Notes: generated from the sequence alone by a model not told the origin. 7,705 nucleotides of DNA from CADDZP01 sp035948135 (GCA_035948135.1 DASZJL010000225.1:1-7705); one strand, 5' to 3'; counted from the first letter of the stretch, positions 1 through 5,590 are shown. Numbers and translations: made by a program.

Positions 1-20
1 GGGGGGGGGGGGGGGGGGGG
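1..20. other. Homopolymer run of 20 G at window edge
   Basis: The first 20 bases are uninterrupted G. On the minus strand this run would be read as consecutive prolines inside the xerC-like gene, exactly where the family normally continues into the HxLRH active-site box. A poly-G run at a sequence end is typical of no-signal calls in two-colour sequencing chemistry, so I read it as an artefact. A genuine G tract cannot be excluded from the sequence alone. Confidence 0.75.
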
Positions 21-709
21 CTGGCCGCCCGGTGGTCGAGGATGCGCCGCACGTCTCGGGGGGTGAGGCGCTTTCCCCGCTTGTTGAGGAAGAGGGCATC
101 GGCCGGCGAGGCGGCCGTCGCCAGCTTTGGCCTCCCGTACGTGACCCACGCCTGCACAGCGTCGACCGAGGGCTCGCTCATCGGCACCTGGCGCTGCTTG
201 GACCCCTTTCCCCACACGACGAGCTGGCGCCGGGCCAGGTCGACGTCGGCGGGGCCGAGCCCGCAGAGCTCCCCCACACGCAGGCCGCTGCCGTAGAGGA
301 GCTCGACCACGGCCTGGTCGCGGACGGCCGTCGTGTCGTCGTCGCCGGCCCGAGGTTCGAGGAGATGCTCGAGGTCGCCCCGGCGCACCACCGTCGGCAG
401 GCGGCCCTCACCCTTGGGCGCCGACAGCCCGCGTGAGGGATCGGTGGCGATGAGCCCGGAGCGGTGGAGCCAGCCGAAGTAGCGGCGCAGCGCCGACGCC
501 CGACGAGCCGCCGTCCGTCGGCTGAGCCCGGTCGTGCCGACATAGGCGAGATAGCGCCGGAGCAGGATGCGGTCGACGTCGCCGGGACCACCGATGTCGC
601 CCCGCTCGGCCCACGCGTAGAAGGCGTCGAGGTCTCGACGGTAGGCCGCAACCGTGTTGGCGGAGGCCGACGTCAGCGAACGAAGGAAGTCGTCCTGCTG
701 CCAGGACAT
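1..709 (-). CDS. xerC: Tyrosine recombinase, XerC type (3' end missing)
   Basis: XerC-type recombinases cut and rejoin DNA through a tyrosine nucleophile, and with a partner resolve chromosome dimers at dif near the division septum. The reading frame is open from the ATG at 709 to the window edge. Residues 1-90 form the N-terminal SAM-like core-binding domain (SANTVAAYRRDLDAFYAW near 15-33). The catalytic domain starts near 105. The first catalytic Arg is visible in YGSGLRVGEL (R144) and the catalytic Lys in GKGSKQRQVP (K168). The HxLRH box, the His/Trp and the Tyr lie beyond the window. The last trustworthy residues are RDVRRILDHRAAS, after which the poly-G run gives only Pro. The gene follows dprA by 27 bp, as in many actinobacteria, which favours XerC over a phage integrase. 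The start lacks a Shine-Dalgarno sequence but has TAGCGT 6 bases upstream. Confidence 0.88.
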   Translation of the reverse strand, partial: MSWQQDDFLRSLTSASANTVAAYRRDLDAFYAWAERGDIGGPGDVDRILLRRYLAYVGTTGLSRRTAARRASALRRYFGWLHRSGLIATDPSRGLSAPKGEGRLPTVVRRGDLEHLLEPRAGDDDTTAVRDQAVVELLYGSGLRVGELCGLGPADVDLARRQLVVWGKGSKQRQVPMSEPSVDAVQAWVTYGRPKLATAASPADALFLNKRGKRLTPRDVRRILDHRAASPPPPPP

Positions 710-715
710 ACCGCA

Positions 716-721
716 ACGCTA
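716..721 (-). promoter_or_regulatory. Candidate -10 element for leaderless xerC
   Basis: TAGCGT (TAnnnT type) ends 6 bases before the xerC ATG, placing a transcript start at or next to the start codon. It lies in the 27-bp gap after dprA, which has no Shine-Dalgarno sequence. No convincing -35 is visible. It may add to read-through from dprA. Confidence 0.35.
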
Positions 722-736
722 ACGGCTGGCCCGCCG

Positions 737-1810
737 TCAGTGGGTGGAGGAGTCGCGCTCCCACCACCCCGCCTGGCCGACGATCCAGCCGCCCACCTCG
801 AGGTGCGCCAGGGCAACGCTGGCCTGGCCCGGGCTGAGGCCGGTCCGAACGACGAGCTGATCGAGGCTCGACGGCTGCCAGCCCATGGCCTCGAGGAGGG
901 CGGCCTGATGGGGATCGTCGGGGGGTGGCTGCGCGGTAGCGCTGCTGCCGCGCTTGCGTTTGGGCCCGCGGCCGCGCAGGTCGAGGGCGACGAGCACGTC
1001 GTCGACGTCGCGCGCCGGCGGCGACCCGCTGACGAGCAGTTCGTTGGTGTAGGCGGACGCCGGACTGCGCACCGGCCCCGGGACGGCCATCACGGTGACG
1101 CCCCGTTGGTCGGCAGCCTGGACGGTGTGGAACGAGCCGCCCTTGGTGCGGGACTCAACAACCACCACCACGTCGGCAAGAGCGGCCAGGATGCGGTTGC
1201 GGGCCGGGAAGCGCCAGGGCTCGGGGCGAGCGCCGAGCGGCGCCTCCGACAGCACGACTCCCGCCTCGGCGACCTGCGTCCAGAGGCGCCGGTGGGCCCG
1301 CGGGTACACGACGTCGAGCCCGCTGCCGACGACGGCAACCGGAGGGGCGGCGCCGTCGCCGGCAGCGAGAACACCGAGGTGGGCGGCGCCGTCGATGCCG
1401 AGGGCCAGCCCCGACACGACCCGGACGCCGATGCGCGCCAAGTCGCGGCCCAGGTCGAACGCCACGTCGCGCCCGTAGCGGGTGCAGCGGCGGCTCCCGA
1501 TGATCGCTACGCGCGGCCCGTCGACGACGCCGACATCCCCGACGCTGAACAGGAGGGCGGGCGCCTCGTGGTCGTCGACGAGCGTCGGGGGGTACCCCGC
1601 CGAACCCCGAAGATGGACAGCCACGCCGCCCTCGACATACAGGGACCACCGCTCGGCCACGTCGACTCGGGGGTCGCCGGCCGCTTCCCACGCCTCGACG
1701 GGGCTCCAGCGGTCGAGAAGCTCACGCAGTCGCGCTGGCCCTACACCCGGCATACCGGCCAGGGCGGCCGCATAGGCCTCGGGCGGCAGGCCCGCGCTGC
1801 CGCTCACCAT
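737..1810 (-). CDS. dprA: DNA-processing protein DprA
   Basis: DprA binds incoming single-stranded DNA in the cytoplasm and loads RecA onto it during transformation; many non-competent bacteria also keep it. The protein is 357 aa. An N-terminal helix-hairpin-helix-like segment (AGMPGVGPARLRELL, about 18-32) precedes the Rossmann-fold DprA domain: IIGSRRCTRYG (103-113), VSGLALGIDGAAH (132-144), SEAPLG (188-193), FPARNRILAA (201-210) and a GGSFHT element (224-229) in place of the usual SGSLxT. A winged-helix-like tail follows at about 303-352 (SLDQLVVRTGLSPGQASVAL). The ATG at 1810 overlaps the comM stop by 7 bp (ATGGTGA), implying translational coupling. The frame stays open upstream to 1858 but only inside comM. 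Basic linker KRKR near 284-287 separates the domains. Confidence 0.95.
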   Translation of the reverse strand: MVSGSAGLPPEAYAAALAGMPGVGPARLRELLDRWSPVEAWEAAGDPRVDVAERWSLYVEGGVAVHLRGSAGYPPTLVDDHEAPALLFSVGDVGVVDGPRVAIIGSRRCTRYGRDVAFDLGRDLARIGVRVVSGLALGIDGAAHLGVLAAGDGAAPPVAVVGSGLDVVYPRAHRRLWTQVAEAGVVLSEAPLGARPEPWRFPARNRILAALADVVVVVESRTKGGSFHTVQAADQRGVTVMAVPGPVRSPASAYTNELLVSGSPPARDVDDVLVALDLRGRGPKRKRGSSATAQPPPDDPHQAALLEAMGWQPSSLDQLVVRTGLSPGQASVALAHLEVGGWIVGQAGWWERDSSTH

Positions 1811-3306
1811 GGCTCGTCTCCCAGCCGAGGCTCGGCCCGGAGGCTGAGCGCCAGGCACACGTGCTCGTCGCCGACGACATCGCCGTCGCCGGCCAGGTCG
1901 GCCAACGTGCGGGCCACGCGTCGCACGCGGTGCAGACCGCGCGCGCTCAGCCCGTTGGTGCGCAGCTTGTGCTCGAGCAGGCTCTGGGCGGATGGCGTCA
2001 CCGGGACCGAGTAGTCGAGGAGCCGAGCCGGGAGCTCGGCGTTACAGCGCACGCCGCGCTCTCGAGCGCGGCGGCGGGCCTCGGCCACCCGCGCCGCCAC
2101 CGTGGCCGACGATTCGCCCCGCCCGCCCCGCAAGAGCTCGTCGACGTCGGGCTTCCCCACGACCACTCGGAGGTCGAACCGGTCGAGCAGAGGCCCGGAG
2201 AAGCGCCGGGCGTACCGCGCCCGAGCGTGAACCGTGCAGCGGCAGCCCGCTTCGTCACCCCGGCCGCATGGGCACGGGTTCGTGGCGCCCACGAGAAGGA
2301 ACCGGGCCGGGAACGAAACGCTCGCCCGCGCCCTGCACACCCGCACAACACCGTCCTCGAGCGGCTGGCGGAGCGCGTCGAGCACGCTCACCGGGAACTC
2401 GCCCATCTCGTCGAGGAAGAGGACGCCGGCGTGGGACAACGAGATCTCGCCCGGGCGGATCCAGCCGGTGCCGCCGCCGATCAGGGCGACGAGTGACGCG
2501 CCGTGATGGGGCGCCCGGAACGGCGCGCACTTCACGAGCCCCTGTGGCAGCGGCAGCCCCGCGGCCGAGTAGATGCGCGTCGCGACCAGCGAGTCGTCGC
2601 GGTCGAGCGGGGGCAAGAGGCCCGGGAGGCGGCGGGCCAGCATCGTCTTGCCCGCGCCCGGCGGACCGCTCAGCAGCAAGTGGTGCCCGCCCGCGGCCGC
2701 CACCTCGACCGCGGCCCGCCCGACCTCCTGGCCCCGCACGTCGGCGAGGTCGGGAGCGGGCGGGCTCGCAGGGGCTTTGAACGGTGGGACGTCGGGCCAC
2801 GAGGCCTCGCCCTTCAGGCACTCGAGCAGCGACTTGAGCGTGGCCGCACCCCGCACCTCGGGCCCACCCACCAACCCCGCCTCAGCGCCGCACTCCAGCG
2901 GCACGACGACCGTGCGAGTGGAGATGGCCTCCACCAACGGCACCGTGCCAGGCACCCGGCGGACGGAGCCGTCGAGACCGAGCTCGCCGATGAACGCCAT
3001 CCCGGCGACGGACTCCGCGTCGAGCTCCTCGTTGGCAACGAGAAGGGCGATGGCGATGGGGAGGTCGAGCCCGGCGCCGGTCTTGCGGATACCCGACGGC
3101 GCCAGGTTGACCGTGATCCGCCGCATCGGCCAGGTCAGCCCGCTCGACAGGAGCGCCGCCCGCACGCGGTCGCGGGCCTCGCGACACGCAGTGTCGGGCA
3201 GCCCGACCACCGTGAAGCCCGGCAAGCCGTTCGACACCTGGCACTCGACGGCGACGGGACGACCCTCGACGCCGAGCAGGGTGGCGGACGGGACGATGGC
3301 GAGCAC
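1804..3306 (-). CDS. comM: ComM/YifB family AAA+ ATPase (Mg-chelatase-like)
   Basis: ComM of Vibrio cholerae is a hexameric helicase that drives branch migration during integration of transforming DNA; the same role is inferred here. The protein is 500 aa, the normal family length. The N-terminal Lon-protease-like ChlI domain spans about 1-165 (GLPGFTVVGLPD at 27-38, NLAPSGIRKTGAGLDLPIA at 67-85). The AAA+ domain has Walker A GPPGAGKT (214-221), Walker B VLFLDE (295-300) and GPLLDRFDLR (371-380), which carries the likely arginine finger. The family's cysteine cluster NPCPCG...CRC is intact (C345, C347, C355, C357). The C-terminal helical domain has TNGLSARGLHRVRRVARTLADL. The start is GTG at 3306, preceded by GAGGAG with a 7-base spacer. 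It is the first gene of comM-dprA-xerC. Confidence 0.96.
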   Translation of the reverse strand: MLAIVPSATLLGVEGRPVAVECQVSNGLPGFTVVGLPDTACREARDRVRAALLSSGLTWPMRRITVNLAPSGIRKTGAGLDLPIAIALLVANEELDAESVAGMAFIGELGLDGSVRRVPGTVPLVEAISTRTVVVPLECGAEAGLVGGPEVRGAATLKSLLECLKGEASWPDVPPFKAPASPPAPDLADVRGQEVGRAAVEVAAAGGHHLLLSGPPGAGKTMLARRLPGLLPPLDRDDSLVATRIYSAAGLPLPQGLVKCAPFRAPHHGASLVALIGGGTGWIRPGEISLSHAGVLFLDEMGEFPVSVLDALRQPLEDGVVRVCRARASVSFPARFLLVGATNPCPCGRGDEAGCRCTVHARARYARRFSGPLLDRFDLRVVVGKPDVDELLRGGRGESSATVAARVAEARRRARERGVRCNAELPARLLDYSVPVTPSAQSLLEHKLRTNGLSARGLHRVRRVARTLADLAGDGDVVGDEHVCLALSLRAEPRLGDEPW

Positions 3307-3313
3307 AGCACGG

Positions 3314-3341
3314 CTCCTCGAGTTGACGAGAACTGGAGGAG
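3314..3341 (-). promoter_or_regulatory. Inverted repeat masking the comM Shine-Dalgarno sequence
   Basis: On the minus strand the leader reads CTCCTC, C, AGTT, a 6-base loop CTCGTC, AACT, C, GAGGAG. The arms pair over 10 bp with one C-C mismatch. The right arm GAGGAG is the comM Shine-Dalgarno sequence, 7 bases before GTG, so folding would hide the ribosome site. As DNA it is also a 28-bp near-perfect palindrome that could be an operator. The pairing is seen in the sequence; a regulatory role is inference. Confidence 0.5.
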
Positions 3342-3375
3342 GGCCGTGGCGCCGGCCGCTCGAGCGACAGTGAGA

Positions 3376-3381
3376 ACCCTA
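3376..3381 (-). promoter_or_regulatory. Candidate -10 element for comM-dprA-xerC
   Basis: TAGGGT lies about 70 bases before the comM GTG, downstream of the hairpin that ends the crotonase gene. Transcription would start near 3369, giving a leader of about 63 bases that contains the Shine-Dalgarno hairpin. No good -35 hexamer is seen at the usual spacing, so support is weak. Confidence 0.25.
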
Positions 3382-3420
3382 CAGAGGGGGTACGACAGAA
3401 TCGCTGCCCACCATTCTCGT

Positions 3421-3453
3421 GATGAGAATCGACGCTGAGCGTCGATTCTCATC
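3421..3453 (-). terminator. 15-bp perfect hairpin after the crotonase gene
   Basis: GATGAGAATCGACGC is followed by a 3-base loop and its exact reverse complement. The stem begins 15 bases past the crotonase gene stop and precedes the putative comM promoter, the right place for a terminator between two minus-strand units. No T run follows, so it would be a U-less (I-shaped) terminator, as is often proposed in actinobacteria. An additional ATTCTC at 3413-3418 could pair with the left arm as an alternative small hairpin. Confidence 0.6.
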
Positions 3454-3468
3454 CCCAGTACGGGGCTG

Positions 3469-4242
3469 TCAGCGCCCCTGGAACTTCGGCTCTCGTTTCT
3501 GGACGAAGGCGGCCATGGCCTCGGCGGTATCGGCTGAGTTGAAGTTCACGGTCTGGCAGGCGGCCTCGTTCTCCAGAGCTTGGGCCAACGAGGACTCGGC
3601 ACCGACGTGGAGCTGGGACTTGATCATCGACAGCGCCAACGGCGGACCGGCCGCCAGGCGAAGGGCCCAGTCGTCGACGGCCTTGTCCAGCTCGGACGCG
3701 GGCACCACGCGGTTCACCAGGCCGAACGACAACGCGTCCGCGGCGGAGATGACGTCGGCGAAGTAGGCCAGCTCGAAGGCTTTGTGCAGCCCGACGCGCC
3801 GAGGCAGCAGCCAGGAGCCGCCGCAGTCGAGGGAAAGCCCTCGCCGGGCGAAGATCTCCGAGAACCGGGCGTCCTCCGACGCCACCACCAGGTCGCAGCC
3901 AAAGGCCAGGTTGGCGCTCATGCCGGCGGCCACACCCGGGACTTTGGCGATCGTCGGCTGGGGCACGGCGTGCAGGGCCAGTGCCAGATCGGCGATGCGG
4001 CGCATGTAGTAGAGACCGCTGCCGGTCAGCTCGCCGGCGGAGTCCGTGAGGTCGGCACCCGATGAAAAGTCACCGCCCGCACCGGTGAGCACGAGCACAC
4101 GATCCTCACGAGACGTCGCCATCTCGCGGAACACCGAGGTGAGCTCGGCGGTCATGGTGCCGGTAACCGCGTTCTTCTTTTGCGGCCGGTTCATCGTCAC
4201 CGTGACGACGCCGTCGTGCCGCGCGACTACGAGAGTCTCCAT
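3469..4242 (-). CDS. Enoyl-CoA hydratase/isomerase family protein, PaaG-like active site
   Basis: This is a crotonase-fold enzyme of 257 aa, the usual length, acting on an acyl-CoA thioester in the cytoplasm. The oxyanion-hole segments are GAGGDFSSGADL (54-65) and KVPGVAAGMSANLAFGCDLV (100-119). Aligned by eye to classic enoyl-CoA hydratase, the two catalytic Glu are replaced (N111 and F131). Instead the protein has LSLDCGGSWLLPR (136-148), matching the stretch around the catalytic Asp of PaaG (1,2-epoxyphenylacetyl-CoA isomerase); here it is D139. The tail KREPKFQGR is typical of the family. An isomerase is therefore more likely than a hydratase, but the substrate is unknown and no paa genes are nearby. 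The start is ATG at 4242: it opens METLVVARHDG, and TATCGT lies 7 bases upstream with no Shine-Dalgarno sequence. An upstream in-frame ATG at 4275 overlaps the divergent gene and is rejected. Confidence 0.9.
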   Translation of the reverse strand: METLVVARHDGVVTVTMNRPQKKNAVTGTMTAELTSVFREMATSREDRVLVLTGAGGDFSSGADLTDSAGELTGSGLYYMRRIADLALALHAVPQPTIAKVPGVAAGMSANLAFGCDLVVASEDARFSEIFARRGLSLDCGGSWLLPRRVGLHKAFELAYFADVISAADALSFGLVNRVVPASELDKAVDDWALRLAAGPPLALSMIKSQLHVGAESSLAQALENEAACQTVNFNSADTAEAMAAFVQKREPKFQGR

Positions 4243-4249
4243 GGCGCGG

Positions 4250-4255
4250 ACGATA
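4250..4255 (-). promoter_or_regulatory. Candidate -10 element for leaderless crotonase gene
   Basis: TATCGT (TAnnnT) ends 7 bases before the ATG at 4242, so transcription would start at the start codon. It shares four bases with the plus-strand -10 candidate, forming one bidirectional core. No clear -35 is seen at 16-18 bases. Confidence 0.45.
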
Positions 4256-4257
4256 AT
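4252..4257 (+). promoter_or_regulatory. Candidate -10 element for leaderless small membrane-protein gene
   Basis: GATAAT (5 of 6 bases of TATAAT) ends 7 bases before the GTG at 4265. It overlaps the opposite-strand element. This supports GTG 4265 over ATG 4241 as the start of the small gene, since the ATG would lie upstream of the transcript. Confidence 0.4.
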
Positions 4258-4264
4258 CACGGAC

Positions 4265-4372
4265 GTGGGCTTCAACCCCTTCCGCCAGCAGCAGCGCCGC
4301 AGCAGCGACTACCTCCTCGTCGCCGCCGCCGCCGTCATTGTCGTGGTGCTGCTCGTGTGGGCGTTCCTCTAG
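4265..4372 (+). CDS. Small single-helix membrane protein, FNPFR type
   Basis: A 35-aa protein from GTG 4265, or 43 aa from the in-frame ATG at 4241. It has a polar basic start, GFNPFRQQQRRSSDY, then one strongly hydrophobic helix, LLVAAAAVIVVVLLVWAFL, running to the C-terminus. The positive charges before the helix predict the N-terminus in the cytoplasm. I recall similar tiny FNPF-R-DY-helix proteins in actinobacterial genomes, but that is memory, not a search, and no function is known to me. The ATG at 4241 would overlap the divergent crotonase start codon (CATG), while the GTG has a -10-like GATAAT at leaderless spacing, hence the choice. The TAG stop lies inside the first copy of the 48-bp repeat. 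Confidence 0.6.
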   Translation: MGFNPFRQQQRRSSDYLLVAAAAVIVVVLLVWAFL

Positions 4373-4413
4373 AACACGCCCTGCACGATCTCGACCTGGC
4401 CGGCGAGCAACGA
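4366..4413. repeat. Direct repeat copy 1: stranded duplicate of the yraN 3' end
   Basis: These 48 bp match 4923-4970 at 46 positions, offset by exactly 557 bp. Read on the minus strand the copy encodes SLLAGQVEIVQGVF-stop, against SVLAGQVEIVQGAF-stop in yraN. Both differences change an amino acid (G to T and C to T on the coding strand). No yraN-like reading frame continues upstream of it, so it is a fragment without its gene. It overlaps the end of the small membrane-protein gene and lies 38 bp before the Nudix gene. Confidence 0.93.
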
Positions 4414-4438
4414 AGCTCGGAGATCAGGGCGCCTGGCG

Positions 4439-4444
4439 TACCGT
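4439..4444 (+). promoter_or_regulatory. Candidate -10 element for leaderless Nudix gene
   Basis: TACCGT (TAnnnT) ends 7 bases before the ATG at 4452. The GAGGGG between it and the ATG touches the start codon and is too close to act as a Shine-Dalgarno sequence. It lies just past repeat copy 1, so the promoter belongs to the inserted segment. Confidence 0.4.
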
Positions 4445-4451
4445 CGAGGGG

Positions 4452-4907
4452 ATGGGTTCGGGCGACGGGTTCGTGACCGCCGGGGACGGACAGCCTCGCT
4501 GGGGCCGCTTCGGGGCCGCCGGTGTGCTCGTGCGCCACGTCGACGGCGACGAGCACTGGTTCTTCCTCGCGCGGCGTTCGGAGTACACGCATCGAGGCGG
4601 CACCTGGGCCATCCCCGGCGGCGCCCTCGACGAAGGCGAGTCCCCGATCGAGGGAGCGCTACGCGAGTTCGCCGAGGAGATCGGCCGCGAGCTCCCGGAG
4701 CACACGGTCGTCCAGGTGCACGAAAGCGACCACGGCGGCTGGTCGTACTGGACCCTCGTCGTCGACGTCGCCGAGCGGTTCCCGGTCCCGGCCGAGTTTC
4801 ACTGGGAGACGGCCGACGCCCGCTGGGTCCGTGTCGACGAGCTCACGCAACTCGAGCTCTTCGACGCCTTCGCAGCGACGCTGACCGAACTCGGTTTGAC
4901 CGGCTGA
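4452..4907 (+). CDS. Nudix hydrolase
   Basis: Nudix enzymes cleave nucleoside diphosphates linked to another moiety, using divalent metal held by the Nudix-box glutamates. The protein is 151 aa, a single Nudix domain. The box runs from G57 to R79: G, five residues, E63, seven residues, R71-E72, then E75-E76 and G78. Metal-binding E72, E75 and E76 are present. The last position, usually hydrophobic, is Arg. A core strand GAAGVLVRHV (21-30) and GTWAIPGGALDEGE (50-63) fit the fold. The substrate cannot be told from sequence; sanitising or ADP-sugar pyrophosphatase roles are possible. ATG 4452 was chosen because the domain begins soon after and TACCGT lies at leaderless spacing; upstream in-frame codons run through repeat copy 1. 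The gene faces yraN tail to tail, 18 bp apart, and lies between two direct repeats. Confidence 0.9.
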   Translation: MGSGDGFVTAGDGQPRWGRFGAAGVLVRHVDGDEHWFFLARRSEYTHRGGTWAIPGGALDEGESPIEGALREFAEEIGRELPEHTVVQVHESDHGGWSYWTLVVDVAERFPVPAEFHWETADARWVRVDELTQLELFDAFAATLTELGLTG

Positions 4908-4922
4908 CGAGACACCAATGGC

Positions 4923-4970
4923 CCTCTAGAACGCGCCCTGCACGATCTCGACCTGGCCGGCGAGCACCGA
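4923..4970. repeat. Direct repeat copy 2: live 3' end of yraN
   Basis: This is the functional partner of the copy at 4366-4413. Positions 4926-4970 are the last 15 codons of yraN including its TAG. Only the three outermost bases lie beyond the gene. The two copies bracket the Nudix gene in direct orientation, so recombination between them would remove 557 bp and leave both yraN and the small membrane-protein gene with complete ends. Confidence 0.93.
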
Positions 4971-5273
4971 GGCCACGTCGAAGCGGATCTCTGTGGCCCG
5001 CACGCCAGCGTGGTCGGCGAGCCAGCGGGCAGCTAGGTGCCGCAACCGCGTTTGCTTGGCGCGCGTGACGGCCTCGACGGGGGCGCCGAACGCCACCGAC
5101 GAACGGGTCTTCACCTCGCAGAACACGAAGGCCCGACCCCGGCGCACGATGAGGTCCAGCTCGCCATCACGGCAGCGCCAGTTGCGGGCCACGACCTCGT
5201 AGCCGTTGGCGAGGTACCAGTCGGCCGCCGCCTGTTCGCCGCTCGCCCCCAGCGCCCGACGCGCCTGGGTCAT
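4926..5273 (-). CDS. yraN: YraN/UPF0102 family endonuclease-like protein
   Basis: A 115-aa protein of the UPF0102 family, usual length. It has the PD-(D/E)xK-like nuclease core: the start RRALGASGEQAAADWYLANGYEVVARNWR, then GELDLIV (D40) and FVFCEVKTR (E53, K55). The family is thought to be a nuclease related to Holliday-junction resolvases, but its physiological role is unsettled; its constant neighbourhood with comM and dprA suggests DNA processing. ATG 5273 follows AGGTGA, with 7 bases between AGG and the start, and sits 13 bp after the DUF2469 stop, so the two are co-transcribed. Its 3' end is duplicated 557 bp away, beyond the Nudix gene. Confidence 0.93.
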   Translation of the reverse strand: MTQARRALGASGEQAAADWYLANGYEVVARNWRCRDGELDLIVRRGRAFVFCEVKTRSSVAFGAPVEAVTRAKQTRLRHLAARWLADHAGVRATEIRFDVASVLAGQVEIVQGAF

Positions 5274-5286
5274 CGCGTCACCTGCA

Positions 5287-5583
5287 CTAGTCCTCGCGGC
5301 GGATCTCTTCGACGTTGACGTCCTTGAACGTGACGACGCGCACCGACGACACGAAGCGGGCCGGGCCCGGGCGGTACATGTCCCACACCCACGCGTCGTT
5401 GAGGTCGAGCTCGAAGTAGCTCCGGCCCCCGTCCTCCTTGACCTTCATGTCGACCGCGTTGGCCAGATAGAACCGACGCTCGGTCTCCACCACGTAGGAG
5501 AACATCTTGATGACGTCGTGGTACTCCTTGTACAGCTGGAGCTCGATCTCAGTTTCGTACCGCTCTAGGTCCTCAGCGCTCAC
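5287..5583 (-). CDS. DUF2469 family protein
   Basis: A 98-aa protein closely resembling M. tuberculosis Rv2901c, the DUF2469 family found in actinobacteria. Characteristic stretches are SAEDLERYETEIELQLYKEY (2-21), FSYVVETERRFYLAN and DAWVWDMYRP, followed by VRVVTFKDVNVEEI near the end. It is acidic, soluble and without a signal peptide; its function is unknown. The GTG at 5583 matches the known N-terminus (M/V-SAEDLE). It lacks a Shine-Dalgarno sequence but has TAGAGT 7 bases upstream. It lies 22 bp after lepB; in mycobacteria rnhB sits in that gap. The frame is open further upstream but only as overlap with lepB. Confidence 0.93.
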   Translation of the reverse strand: MSAEDLERYETEIELQLYKEYHDVIKMFSYVVETERRFYLANAVDMKVKEDGGRSYFELDLNDAWVWDMYRPGPARFVSSVRVVTFKDVNVEEIRRED

Positions 5584-5590
5584 GTAATTA

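Noticed and set aside
1..20. G-quadruplex or regulatory G tract
   Set aside because: The run sits exactly at the sequence end and interrupts a conserved protein domain; an artefact explains it better.
178..651. Minus-strand open frame of 157 codons near the left end
   Set aside because: A frame-shifted shadow of the xerC-type gene. The other frame carries the recombinase motifs and stays open to the window edge.
464..2014. Long plus-strand open frame of 516 codons
   Set aside because: It runs antisense to xerC, dprA and the end of comM, shows no recognisable domain, and is rich in Arg, Ala, Gly and Pro as expected for an antisense frame in GC-rich DNA.
2503..3438. Plus-strand open frame of 311 codons
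   Set aside because: Antisense to comM, which has every family motif. No domain is visible on the plus strand.
4908..4925. Bidirectional terminator between the converging Nudix and yraN genes
   Set aside because: The 18-bp gap has no inverted repeat beyond the TCTAGA hexamer at its edge and no T run.
4366..4970. Insertion sequence or transposon carrying the Nudix gene
   Set aside because: No transposase and no terminal inverted repeats are present. The flanking repeat is 48 bp of yraN coding sequence, far longer than a usual target-site duplication, so recombination or segmental duplication is more likely.
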